Assembly: GCF_030864355.1 (NCBI RefSeq)
Contig: NC_083394.1
Location: 186,001 to 250,000 of the forward strand
DNA length: 64,000 nucleotides
Direction: 5' to 3'
From: Cutaneotrichosporon cavernicola
Lineage: Eukaryota > Basidiomycota > Tremellomycetes > Trichosporonales > Trichosporonaceae
Positions 21,448-33,949 of the stretch are shown here, piece after piece. The translations under genes were made by a program, and so were the position numbers. Below the pieces are notes generated by a model. It saw nothing but the letters and a program-made list of their open reading frames with translations, was not told the DNA's origin and ran no database searches. The first letter of the stretch is position 1; the number at the start of each line of letters is the position of its first letter.

Positions 21448-22429
21448 TCACTTGGCTGGGAGGTCCTGGAGCATGACGCGCCAGATCGCCCAGCCCAGAC
21501 GGCCCTCGCCCTCGCCACCGGTGCCATCCTTGCCACCCAGACGTCTGCGCGCTTCGGCCGCCACGTCGGTGTTGAAGATGCCAGCTGACGAGCGCAATTC
21601 GACGAGGCCGCTGACAATGCCAGGTGTGAACTCGGGGTGGCCCTGGATGGTGAGGATCTGGGCGAGGGGCTTCTCGGGCGTGGAAGCAGCGTGCTTCTTG
21701 ACAAACGAGTGGACGGGGTACTTGTCCGAGCGGAGGAGAAGGTCACACCCTGGTGGCACCTTGGTGACAACGTCCTTGTGCATCTGCTCGACGTACTGAT
21801 ATCAGCTAGCGCAACTCTCTCAGCTCACAATCTTCGAGTCACCGTTGGGCACAACCGAGTCGGACCACCAGTAGCGACCATCCTCGGTCATGCCACACCC
21901 ATACACTCCAACTTCCCAGCCATTAGTCCCCTGCTGGCACTCGCCTCCGAGTGCCAGCGACAAGATCTGGTGGCCGTAACACACACCAATAACCTTGACA
22001 TGCTGGAAGTCTGGGGCGTTGGCCAGGTTGCGCATCCACTCGATGAGCTGTGGCCCAAAATGCGAGGTGGTGTCGTACGCGGTGTGCTTGGAACCGGTGA
22101 GCATCACAACGTCATACGCATCCGGAGCGCCGACTCGGAGGCGGTCGTAAGAGGGGAACTCGAGCTTGTCAACAACATTGTAGGGGTCGAGGACGAGTTG
22201 AGTGTTGGTAGCGATATCGGCGTCAGGGTATGCCTTGAGGGCGTCCTCGAGCCAGCGACGGAAGATCTCAAAGTCTGGCGTCAGCTGGGCGCAAGCAGGC
22301 AGAAGGTGACTCACAGGTTCCGTTGTCCTTCTGGACCACGTCGGGCTGGTTGTCAGCTCATATCGGGTGCAGTCAGCTCACTGGAGTGTCGCAGATGAGG
22401 AGTGCAACGCGGACGACACGTTTGGTCAT
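21448..22429 (-). CDS. Class I glutamine amidotransferase-like protein
   Basis: Four exons (22429-22382, 22345-22315, 22274-21829, 21795-21448) encode 290 residues. The nucleophile elbow is GVCYGHQIL, preceded by VVMLTGSKHTAYD, and the catalytic His-Glu pair lies in QGHPEFT. This is the stand-alone GATase1 family found in many fungi (GMP synthase-like domain without the synthase), which hydrolyses glutamine or a gamma-glutamyl substrate; the physiological reaction is not settled. The first two exons are 48 and 31 nt. The final exon ends at AAG-TGA, and that same GTGAGC sequence is also a perfect donor, so the frame may continue into UBA3 instead of stopping. Confidence 0.85.
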
Positions 22430-22674
22430 GGCGGTTGCTACAGCAAGTGAGTGTTAGAGAGAAGAGAGAATAGAGAGGAGAGGAGTAGGAAGAGTAGGCA
22501 TAAGTGGGCGACTTGAGGGGGAGGGAAGGTGGGTGACGTGATCTCTATTCAATCCCCCCTTTAGTGAGTCATCGCTTGTCGCTTGATCGTTTGGATAAAC
22601 TCTAATTGCCACCCAACTCTTCCTTCTCACCATCCTCCCATCATCCTCTCACCATCCCACCCTTCCCGCCCGTC

Positions 22675-24647
22675 ATGTACAATGACGATGGCCTCCGCAA
22701 ACGCTCAGGGCCTGCACCCCGACTCATAGAGGGCCCGAAAACAGGCCAGCGCAGCTTGTACCAGCAACAAGTTCTAGACGTGAGCTCTGGATACATGAGA
22801 GCCAGCTGACTTTAGGAAGACTCGTACACAGAGGCGCTGTCCCACATCATCCAGCGCGACTTCTTTCCCAACCTCCCTCACCTGAATGCTACGAATGACT
22901 ACCTCTCCGCTCTTTCTGACAACGACCCGGACAAGCTCCGCAGCTCGATCCGCAAACTCGCCAAGCTTGCACAGGACAAGGAGGAAGGTCGTTCACCCGG
23001 TCGATCGGAGCAGTTTGACGACACACCGCGCATCAACCGCCCTGTCGATGTCGGGCGGACACCAGTCGGTGCGCGTGGATGGGAGACACCGGGAACTGTG
23101 CGTCGACCTTTGGTGGATGATTTCGAGCCCGGTCCCTCGCGCAAGAAGGTGAAGCGGACGGTGCGCGACGATTTGGGTCTCGACGCTTTCCAGCGCAACT
23201 ACACGTCTGAGGACAACGCCAGTTTCGTGCATGTCATGGAAGAGGAGAATCGGATGCGCAAGGAGGACCAGAACGCATGGGCGTTCGACGTGGAGCGTGT
23301 GACCGAAGGACGCCGGCTTGAAGGCGTGGAACGCCGGAAGATGATCCTCGACGCGGCGACGAACGGCGAGTGGCGCGTCGATGCGAACGGCCGTCGCTTG
23401 ATTACCGGGTTGGGGAGTGGAGGAACCGACCGGACAGAAGGCGAAGCATGGAAGGAGCGCAAGATGATCGAGGCAAAGCCAAAGGAAGACGAGGCAGAGG
23501 CGGTGAAGAAGACGGAGAAGGGTAAGGGCAAGGCGCCTGAATCCAGCTCCGCCGTCGCCAAGAGCTCAGCTGGTGCACTCATCAAGGCGACCGACGCATC
23601 AGCCGCTTCGGCTCTTCCGCCACCACCATTGCATGAGGAAGAGCTTCCCGCAGAACATCCCCTATCCAAGGCTCTCGTCAAGGCCGGTCTCCCGCCAACA
23701 GCGCTCGTTTCCACCGAAGACGGCGCGATCGTTCCACATCATGAGAGCGCGAGCGGCTCAGGTGACGGTCGAGGGCGAGGGATGGCAGAGAAAGCGCGCC
23801 GCGACAAGTTGGAGAGCGGCGTGATGGGCGACGACGAACCAGACGTCACGGGCGGACGGATGCAGCAGTGGCCGTACAAGGTAAACTAAAATGACTTTAT
23901 GGGGACCCCAGCTGACCCCAGGCGATGAACGGTCTCATGTTCCCACCGGACGCGTACGCTAAGCCGTTCGACCAGGAGCGACCGAAGGTGTCAGCACTGC
24001 ACCCGCCATCGATCTCGCACCGGAACACGCGTATCGCGGATGAAGAGGAGGAGAGCGGCTCGGCACCCTCGATAAGAGGAAGCACTGTGGCCGAGTCCTG
24101 GGTGGACCGAGCGATCACTGGCGAGCGAGAGGAGTACGCGCTGCTGAACGAGGCGGACCCAGACCCGGAGGACCTGCCGCCACTAATGACGTACGGTACG
24201 CTACTGGCGACGCCTCGAGCGCTGGACGGCTCAACAGATCCCCTCGATGGGCCCAAGTTCAAGTTTCCCGAACCGAAGAGCCGCGACGAGCTTGGTCGCA
24301 AGCTGGGCACGAAGGCCAGCAAGGCGATGTCTGAGCGGGCGCGCTCGTACCAGAAGCCCTCGGGAGTGTCTGCCTTGCGCGCGGCGGCCGCGCGTACGCG
24401 TATCGGCGACAGTTCGAGCGGAGGCAAGATGGGTCCACCTGCCACACCTCGGCGCGAAGGTAATCTCACTCCTGCTGCGAGGAGTCTCCTCGACCGTAGC
24501 CTCGGAAGGACCCCGCGGAGCGGGATGGGGTTGAGCAGCGGAGGGAGTGCACGTGGGGCGGCGATGGAGAGGGGGAGTGGATGGGGTGGAGGGAATCGTG
24601 GTGCGATGAGCTGGACGCCGAGTCCGGCACCGCGCCGACCCATGTAG
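22675..24647 (+). CDS. ESS2: ESS2/Bis1 (DGCR14) spliceosome-associated protein
   Basis: Three exons (22675-22779, 22816-23880, 23922-24647) encode 631 residues. Family marks are QQQVLDEDSYTEALSHIIQR with DFFPNLP, near residue 35, then TPVGARGWETP, and AMNGLMFPPDAY spanning the second intron, followed by basic, Gly- and Ser-rich sequence. The family (ESS-2 in worm, DGCR14/ESS2 in human, Bis1 in fission yeast) associates with the C complex of the spliceosome and with transcription factors. Most of the protein is charged and helical without globular domains, as in homologues. Introns are 36 and 41 nt, each joining conserved segments in phase. Confidence 0.92.
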
Positions 24648-25021
24648 ATTCTAGTTGTAGACGTGCAGTCTGCAGTCTTTTGTAGCATATGCTGTTTGAT
24701 CATGATGATGTTGGACCACGTGGATGGATTGCCTGATTAGGCAAACCCGGTTTCCCCTTTTGCCACTGGACCCATGCACCTCTGCCCTGGGAAGTTGTCG
24801 CGTGGCAATCTAGTTGGTATTAGGGTGGCCAGGGTGGACATGTCATCAGCCAACTCGATCCAACCCAGCTCAACAACATCAATCTCTCTCTGATCCATTA
24901 CTCATCCATTCTACACTCATCAGTTACCTTTAACGTCCATTCGAACCCCATTGAACCACCGCATCGTCCGCTCTCCTTCACCCTTCTCTCGCCGATCCCA
25001 CCCTCCCCTTCCACGTCCACC
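24648..25021. other. Intergenic region upstream of YPT6
   Basis: This contains the 3' flank of ESS2 and the promoter of YPT6. The last about 120 bases before the ATG at 25022 are pyrimidine-rich, consistent with a short 5' UTR. No gene is supported. Confidence 0.5.
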
Positions 25022-26721
<1,700 letters not shown>

Positions 26722-28074
26722 AAGGATTCTCTGCGGTCTGAGGAAGCGTTCGAGGGGGGCGCTACCAAGCACCTGCATGTGAGGCGGTCGGTTTGCGATA
26801 ATCTGGATGGGATACCATTTGTTCTTTGTTGGCATGAGAATGTGTCGAGTGCGAGTGGGACCAGTTGTGCGTTGTGGTTGTACGCTTGCCACTAATCCGA
26901 CGGCACGCCTCCATCTCGGCATTGAGACTGTATCTTGTTCCCGCAATAGCGCGGTTTTGTTGAAGATGACCAAGCATGTTGGGATGATAGGCCCATGCCA
27001 GGCCCCGTGCCCCTACCCGTTGACGTTTGGTCAGGTGTCTACCAGGCACGTGCAGGCACATTGGTGTTTGAGAGTACAGCATCATGTTTTGTTGTCAGGT
27101 GATGGTAACACCGCCTCGCGGACTCTCCACCCCACCTCTTTACTGCTTACAGTTGTCCCGATCCCGGACAAGCAAGCTTAACGCTTTTACGCTCACTGCC
27201 GTTTTTGTCCGTCCTCCCCGAGTTTGGATCCAGCGGAAGGCGACGAAACGCGACCGAGCTCGCTTGAACAAGTTGACGACAGCCCAACTCCTCCTTCCTC
27301 CTACCCACCCCACACTTGACACTGACACTGACAATTCCTCGGTCTTGGAGCTACGCTACCCGTCGACGGCAGTACAACAGCCCAATACGCCGCTACGTTG
27401 TATCCAACGGAGTCGCGATATGCAACATTCGACATGCCCTGAGGTCCACTCGACATCTGACAAGAACTAAGGAACGCAACGACAACGGCAAAACATGCCT
27501 AAATTCCCAGCTCCTCTCTCAGCCTCTCTCTTGGCATGGTCATTCCAGGTGCCCGAGGACAAGGTGAGGATAACATCAGACCATCAGTCCACCAGCCGCC
27601 AGCCACACGCCACACCGCCCAGAACCTTGTCAGTGCCTCATGTCGTTACGTTACGTCCATATGTCGTCACGCGTCTCGCCTTGGGAATCCGACGGACAAC
27701 GAACGGCCTTTGCTTACAACTAAGTGTTACTGTACACATCGCTGACTCTTGCTGACAATGGTCTGGGCGCCACTGTCCGCCACTGTCCCAACATGGTATA
27801 TAACGCGCGCCACTCATCTCTTCCTGATGATCCCGCACAACGATACCCTACCTGCTTGGCCTCCAAGCTCCTTTTGCCAAGCTACCTCAACCCTCATCAG
27901 CTCCACCTTCTCGTCATCATTACACGTCCCGTTCATACACCAGGGACAGCCAGCCTCCTGCGTCATCAGCAAGCGGTCTTGTCACACGACCCCGAACGAG
28001 CCCCCTTGTAGATAACAGTGAACCGAGCTGGGGGTAACTTTGCACGCCCGGCTGCGCATCATTTCTGGTTCACC
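26722..28074. promoter_or_regulatory. 1.35-kb upstream region of the multicopper oxidase, with a TATA box
   Basis: A long non-coding stretch separates YPT6 from the oxidase. A TATATAA lies at 27797-27803, about 270 bases before the ATG at 28075, followed by pyrimidine-rich sequence typical of a fungal 5' leader. GCCACTGTCC occurs twice in tandem just upstream, near 27770-27790. The size suggests a regulated promoter, as expected for laccases, which respond to copper, glucose or stress. Reading frames here are short and not splice-supported. Confidence 0.45.
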
Positions 28075-29973
28075 ATGATGCGCCTCTTCTTGCTCGCCAT
28101 GGCCATGTCGCCGGCCTTGGCACAAGTGTACGCCCCGAGCGCGGGGGTACAAGCTCCTCGCCCGACAGGCCTCGGAATCGTCACGTCGTATCCACCGCCC
28201 GACCTTCCTCCTGGCGAACCGGACAAGTATGGAGCTGGTGCCAAGATCCCACAGTACGGAGCATGGCACTATTACGAGCAGAAGCCGATTCCGGACCAGA
28301 CTATCTCGGCCCCAAACTTGCGCCCAACGCTTGATCCCAACACGCCTCCGGGTGAGCGAGAATATACCATGGATGTAGAGTACCGTGCGGCTTCGCCAGA
28401 TGGGTTCCTGCGCCGCATGAGTGTCATCAATGGCCAGTTCCCCGGTCCTATCATCGAGGGCGTGCAAGGCGACACTATGATCATCCATGTCAACAACCAC
28501 CTCGACGACCCAACCTCGATCCACTGGCATGGCATCCACCAGAACAGGACTCAGTACATGGACGGCGTGCCAGGCTTTACGCAGTGTTCGATCCCGCCAG
28601 GAGGGAGCTATACATACCGTTTCCACCTTGGTTGGGAGAAGGGAACGTACTGGTACCACGCGCATTTTGGAAACACGATGGCGGACGGATTGATAGGAGC
28701 TCTGATCGTACACGCCCCCGACGATCCGCTCAACGACAGCTGTGACGACGACCAAATGCTCTATGTCGCCGACCACTGGGGCGATGATTCCGAGACGATT
28801 GTTCACGCTGCAAAGAGCCCCAAGGGATATCGCGGTTGCGCACCGGTCGATGTACCCGACAGCGTGATCATCAACGGTGTGGGCCAGGTCGACTGCTCCA
28901 TGGTCCAGCGTGGCGTGCCATGCAACACCGACGTTCCGCCATACGAGGTCCGCGCTGCTCCGGGCAAGCGGGTGCGGTTGAGGGTTCTTCACCACGGCTC
29001 GCACTCGCTAATCTACCTCTCGATCGACGGGCATAAGCTGACGGTGATTGAGGCAGACGACCTGGCTGTCCAGCCGTTCGAGGTGAATGAGCTGGTCATC
29101 GCTCCAGGTCAACGCTACTCGATCGTGGTCGAGATGAACCAAGCCTCCCATGGAGCCGGGTACTGGATCCGCGCGCGCGCCGGTACCGGATGCTACAACG
29201 ACAAGTGGCGGGTTGAAGGTGCCGGGATCCTGCGGTACTTTGACGAGATGGGGTCCGAGGAGGGTCTCGCTCGTCCCGAAACTAGTATGTGGCCAGGTCT
29301 ACCGGACATGGGAGAGCCAGGTTGCCGCGACATGGACGACATCGGATACCCTCTCATTCCGCTTATTCCCATCGACCCGCCCCAAACTGCCGACGAGAGC
29401 TTTGCCTTCACCTCGAGTTTCGGCGAGTTCCACGACCCCGAAACCGGCGGAAAATTCGCCGGTTGGGGATTCAACAACGTCTCATACACAAACTACATCA
29501 ACGACCCTCTTCTCAAGATGGTCGAGGATGGGCGCGACATCGACCCGTCCCGTATCGCCACGGCAACTTTTACGGGATACGTCGCTGACATTGTCGTCAA
29601 CCAGCTCGACGGGGCGCCCCATCCATTCCACCTACATGGGCGGCCGACATTTATCGTCGCCCGCGGACGGGGTACCATCAACTCGACCGAGGGGGTGGAA
29701 ATGAACCTCGTCAATCCCACGCGGAGGGACACGTTCGTAATCGGCCCAAAGAGCTGGGTCATCATCCGTCTCCCACTGGACAATCCGGGGGTGTGGGGCT
29801 TCCACTGCCACATCGGCTGGCATCTCAGCGTCGGTAAGATGGCGGCTATAGTCGTCAAGCCCGACCTTGTACGTACCATCGACCAGCCCGAGGACTGGGC
29901 CGCCCTCTGCCAAGGCGACCCGGGTTTCATTGGGCCTGGACGCCGCAGCTACATCCCCCCACAGGGGCGTTAG
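28075..29973 (+). CDS. Laccase-like multicopper oxidase, secreted
   Basis: A single-exon gene of 632 residues. The start is the first of two adjacent ATGs at 28075 in a CACCATG context, and gives a signal peptide (MMRLFLLAMAMSPALA). The copper ligand motifs are all present: HWHGIHQN, WYHAHFGN, HPFHLHG and HCHIGWH near the C-terminus. The three cupredoxin domains have normal spacing. The enzyme should oxidise phenols or metals with reduction of oxygen to water, in the cell wall or outside the cell; cryptococcal relatives make melanin. After the last His the residues are LSVGKMAA, so the usual axial position next to copper 1 looks like Lys rather than Leu, Met or Phe. Lack of introns contrasts with most neighbours. 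Confidence 0.88.
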   Translation: MMRLFLLAMAMSPALAQVYAPSAGVQAPRPTGLGIVTSYPPPDLPPGEPDKYGAGAKIPQYGAWHYYEQKPIPDQTISAPNLRPTLDPNTPPGEREYTMDVEYRAASPDGFLRRMSVINGQFPGPIIEGVQGDTMIIHVNNHLDDPTSIHWHGIHQNRTQYMDGVPGFTQCSIPPGGSYTYRFHLGWEKGTYWYHAHFGNTMADGLIGALIVHAPDDPLNDSCDDDQMLYVADHWGDDSETIVHAAKSPKGYRGCAPVDVPDSVIINGVGQVDCSMVQRGVPCNTDVPPYEVRAAPGKRVRLRVLHHGSHSLIYLSIDGHKLTVIEADDLAVQPFEVNELVIAPGQRYSIVVEMNQASHGAGYWIRARAGTGCYNDKWRVEGAGILRYFDEMGSEEGLARPETSMWPGLPDMGEPGCRDMDDIGYPLIPLIPIDPPQTADESFAFTSSFGEFHDPETGGKFAGWGFNNVSYTNYINDPLLKMVEDGRDIDPSRIATATFTGYVADIVVNQLDGAPHPFHLHGRPTFIVARGRGTINSTEGVEMNLVNPTRRDTFVIGPKSWVIIRLPLDNPGVWGFHCHIGWHLSVGKMAAIVVKPDLVRTIDQPEDWAALCQGDPGFIGPGRRSYIPPQGR

Positions 29974-30710
29974 CAAGTAAAGACAAGGACACTAGCATCC
30001 AGAACCCGGACACTGATACCTAACCTACATATCTACATATCATATCATATCATAGGACAATGCGTTCCGACGTCATATATCTCCGTATCGATGTGAAGGT
30101 GGTGACTAGGTCGGCTGTGCGTACCTGTCTTTACATCAAGGTGCCTGATCGTAAACTCTACCTCAGGATCCAGGATTCTGGATCAGGAATGAGAGACGTA
30201 GACACGGTAGAACTGGATGACACTCGTTGTAATGAATTGTAATGAATAGTGGAGCAAGGTGGATCCGAAATCGGTCACTGCTCCCTGATGACAATCATCC
30301 TAATGTTTAATGGGAAGATAATCGAAATCGAGGCGGCGTCGGCGCGATTATCTCCCCGCCTAGCCGAAAATGAAGCCACCAAGCCACAGCCACAGCCACT
30401 GCCACTGGCCCAGAGTCCATGTGATAGTAGAGCAAGCGAGAGCAACAAGCCATGTGAACCAGCGCGCTAACCAAACTCAAACGCCAAAGTCAAGGTCTGG
30501 ACCTGCTGACCGACAAGGTGGCGGCGTGGCGCGGTAGGATTGCCTGAAAAATGTCGGAATGGGCCCCCCCACCGCTCAACCCACATCTTCAGAGGCCTGT
30601 GATTAACACGTTTGCAGGGACCATCTCGTTTCTAGGTTTCTCGGCAAAGAGTTGTTGGAGCTATCGCTGTGAAATTGGGAAACAAACTCTCGTTCTCTCT
30701 ATTCACCATC
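29974..30710. other. Intergenic region upstream of the Dal5-type transporter
   Basis: This contains the oxidase 3' flank and the transporter promoter. A short CATAT/CATATCAT microsatellite lies at about 30031-30054. Two related GGATC-containing stretches occur near 30167-30190. No coding or RNA gene is supported. Confidence 0.45.
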
Positions 30711-32585
30711 ATGCCCGAGGACAGTGCAGGCGACAACGAGAAACGTATCTTGCCGTACGACGAAAAACCCATCTCGACCGGTGTCGAGCCATTCGATGGT
30801 AGGCAGGACCAGTTTGATGAGGTGAGACATTGAACGGAGGTCCCGGACACTCTGGCTGGCTGGCCGAAAGATCACCGAGACAATGACCGAGAGCCCGACT
30901 CAACCCCCAAACTCTCAACCCGACAACTTCTAACAGCAGTACGATGTCGCCGCACCATTTCTTGCCAACATTGCATCACGGGAGGATGGGGCTGCCTTGC
31001 TCGCCCCATGGACACCAGAGGAGGAGAAGCGCGTGCGCCGCAAGGTCAGTACATGCATATATCTGAACATGGTGTTCTGATAACAGATCGACTTGGTGGT
31101 TCTCACAACCCTGTTCTTCTGCACGCTCATGAGCGGAACGGACAAGGTAGTGCTTGGTACTGCGGCGACGTTTGGACTGCGCACCGACCTCAACCTCGTT
31201 GGACAACAGTATAGCTGGGCCAACTCTATGCGTACGTCTCATCCTCATCCGGATGTTTGTTGACGACAGTGAGCCTGGGCATGATAGCCATGATGTTGCC
31301 GCAGTGCTACTTTGCGCAGCGGTACAACCTCATCGGCAAGCTTTACGCGGCCAATGTCGTCGGCTACGGAATCGTCATGTTTGGCATGAGCGGTGTCAAG
31401 GACTACCGTGGTCTCTGGGCGTGCCGTTTCTTCCTCGGCACCCTCGAGGGCGGCAACCCCAGCCTCGGCGGACTACTGGTACGCTTGGAGTGATGATATT
31501 GCTAAACCCAGATCTCGATGTGGTGGCGACGCGGCGAGCAGAACTTGCGAGCAGCCATCGTGTACTCGACCCTCTCGAGTGTCGTCAATGGCCTGTTGTC
31601 GTACGCGATGCAGTTCTACAACCCCGGCCCAATCGGACGCTGGCGCCTCCTCTTCATCGTCATGGCGTGCTGGAGCGTCATGACCGGCATAGTCGCTCTG
31701 GTCTTCCTTCCCAACAACCCAACCGAGGCTTGGTGGATGGTGGGTTGGGTCTCCGTAAACAACAAAAACTAACCCAGACCGATAGAGAAAAGGTTATTGC
31801 AGTCCGCCGTGTGGCCGACAACAACACAGGCGTAACCAGCCGCCGCGTCAAACGTTCCCAGATCATCGAGGCACTTACGGACCCCAAGACATGGGTCCTG
31901 TGGCTGTGTACATGCTGCCTCAACCTCCCGAATGCCGGTCTAGTCGGCTTCAACTCGATTATCGTCCAGAGTCTCGGATACAGCGTCAAGGAAGTGACGC
32001 TTCTCGCCATCCCCACTGGCGTGATTAGCTGGGCTGCAGCCCTCGTCATTGCCTTTGCGTCCCAGCGCTCCCGTCGACCGGTGGTATGTATCGTCGCTGG
32101 CGTCCTCGTATGTCTCGCCGCCGTCATTATGCTACACACCATCCCGCGGAGCAACAGATCCGCCTCCCTCGGCGCCCTCTTCCTTCTCTTTTGCTACTGG
32201 GGTCCCAACGTCGCCGTGTAAGTCTCTTCTCCCAATCGCAGCTGACCTCAGCGGCTCATACCTCATCTACGCCAACGTCGCTGGGGCAACTAAGAAAGTC
32301 ACAGTCTTCAGCCTCATCCAGATCGCATACTGCGTCGGTAACCTCGTTGGTCCCCAGAGTTTCCGCGCCAATGAGTCACCAACGTACCACTCCGCAATCA
32401 CCACCATGCTGTGCGGGTACTGTGTCGCCATCATCCTGCTTGGCATTTACGGCTTCCTGTGTGCGCGCGACAACAAGCGGCGAGACAGGGCACAGTGTGA
32501 GATGGACGAGGTGGACTCGAACGTTGCAAAGGAGTGGCAGGACCTTACGGATAAGCAGAATCCCGCGTTCAGGTACACGTGGTAG
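30711..32585 (+). CDS. Major facilitator transporter, Dal5/Tna1 anion-cation symporter type
   Basis: Seven exons (30711-30821, 30940-31044, 31087-31231, 31270-31478, 31512-31739, 31778-32217, 32252-32585) encode 523 residues. The family is seen from VRRKIDLVVLTTL at the start of helix 1, SGTDKVVLGTA, a conserved CRFFLGTLEGG in helix 4, WRLLFIVMACWSV, and the central loop before TDPKTWVLWLCTCCLNL, which starts helix 7. Such permeases import allantoate, nicotinate, pantothenate, biotin precursors or other anions with protons. Substrate cannot be told. Introns are 33-42 nt, except the first at 118 nt, and all are GT-AG with CTAAC or CTGAC branch sites. The hydrophilic C-terminus is rich in charged residues. 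Confidence 0.85.
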
Positions 32586-33090
32586 AGCCGTCTCGTTATG
32601 CAGTGCTGTTGCTTGAGTCTGCGGAAAGCGGTGTGTGGTCGGGCCAGCGTCACGCCAGCAGTAACGGTTACAGCTTGTCGTCAACGCCTACTCCAATACA
32701 GTCATCTCAAGCCGCCACCCCTGGCGTACTGTTCCTCCCGCCCCCTCACCTCCGCAACCAACTCCCTTGCCTTTCACGTCAGACCTCCCAGTTCCCATAC
32801 TCATATGCATCTCAATTGCACACATGTTGCATAGGTCCAGGCGGCAGTCTGTTGTTCTACACGGACCAGCGTGTCAGACTTCCGACTTCAAAGCCTGCGA
32901 TCAGTACGTCTCATCGACCCAGCTATCTGCCTACCGTCCCTATCGTAGCACGTCCCAGCCCAAACCCACCACTGCATGCCCGAGTCAAGCAAGGCACCAG
33001 CAACAGTAGACCAAGCAAAGTTGCATGCATATTAGCGAGCCGAAATCTTTTCCTCGCTTCATATTAATACTGAGAATGAAAAAAAATGTG
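32586..33090. other. Intergenic region between transporter and tRNA-Thr
   Basis: The transporter 3' flank and tRNA upstream flank. The stretch ends in an A-run (AAAAAAA) just before the tRNA. No further feature is supported. Confidence 0.5.
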
Positions 33091-33194
33091 GCCTCTGTAG
33101 TTCAGTGGTTTAGAATGTTGCACTTGTAGAGCGAAGAGCTGAAAAGCGAAAGCTGCAGATGCAATGGTCTCGAGTTCAATCCTCGACGGAGGCT
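33091..33194 (+). tRNA. tRNA-Thr (anticodon TGT) with a 30-nt intron
   Basis: The sequence folds as a tRNA: acceptor GCCTCTG pairing with CGGAGGC (one G-G mismatch), D arm GTTC/GAAT, anticodon stem TTGCA/TGCAA, and a T arm with GAGTTCAATCCTC. The loop reads CTTGTA, with anticodon TGT at 33125-33127, matching fungal tRNA-Thr(TGT). About 30 nt after position 37 (33129-33158) are the intron. The mature length is about 74 nt. Confidence 0.85.
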
Positions 33195-33949
33195 TATGTT
33201 TTTACCGTGTGTTGTGACTTGGACAGGAGTGCTGCCCAGGGTTTCAGCTGCGCCAATGGCGTCACGATTTGGGGGCTTGCACTGTCGGTTACAGGAGCCG
33301 TCTTACCAGTTGGCTCTCGGCAATCTGGCGGCATGCGGGATCCCATTGTGAGACCAGCATCCTTCCCTCACCATCCGAGGACAAGACTTCCCAACAAATC
33401 AGAGCACCCCATGCCCTGCCATGCCTGTAAACTTCTCAAACAGAGACATGGGCCCAGTCGTCGTCGTGGTTCAGAGCGCGGTGCGCAGCTCACCTCGTTG
33501 GCCTCTACTAGCAGCCGTCCAAATTCCGGCAATCTGGCTAGACTTCCGCTGTTCCTGTGGAATGAGCCTCGGTTGCTGGAGTCCCCACACACTCGTCCGT
33601 CACCTTGAACCGGCATCGGACAACGCCGTTACTGATGATATGCCTAATGTCTCATGCCTGGCAGCGTGGACAGGGTCGCAGAGTGAGATTGAGATTGCGG
33701 CAAAGTAGCGTATGGAAGTAGGGACTTTGTCGGAAGTGGGGGACACGAGAGTACACGCGCTTGATCGGCCCGGGTGGGGTGGGCATCTCCGACATGGACA
33801 TGTGTCATGGCTTGCAGTCCATCTGTACTCTTCTTTATTTCTCCATCTCTTTCTCAATTCTCACCGTGTCTACCCGCATTCTCTCTCGCTTCGTTGGCCA
33901 CTCCTCACCGCGCCAACTTGCATCGTATTTGCACACTTCCGTACGCACA
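33195..33949. other. Intergenic region upstream of the aldehyde dehydrogenase
   Basis: This contains the promoter of the dehydrogenase. From 33794 to 33949 an in-frame extension of that gene is open and may be translated as a targeting sequence (see findings). Otherwise no gene is supported. Confidence 0.45.

Noticed and set aside
22275..22314. Unspliced reading from 22314 for the glutamine amidotransferase.
   Set aside because: The start would lack the conserved N-terminal VALLICDTP; splicing two short exons restores it.
26807..27181. A 124-codon plus-strand frame in the laccase promoter.
   Set aside because: Low-quality composition and no splice or homology support; overlapping frames on the other strand.
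28018..28074. Nineteen extra codons before the laccase-like start.
   Set aside because: They begin with GTG and would sit before a clear signal peptide starting at 28075.
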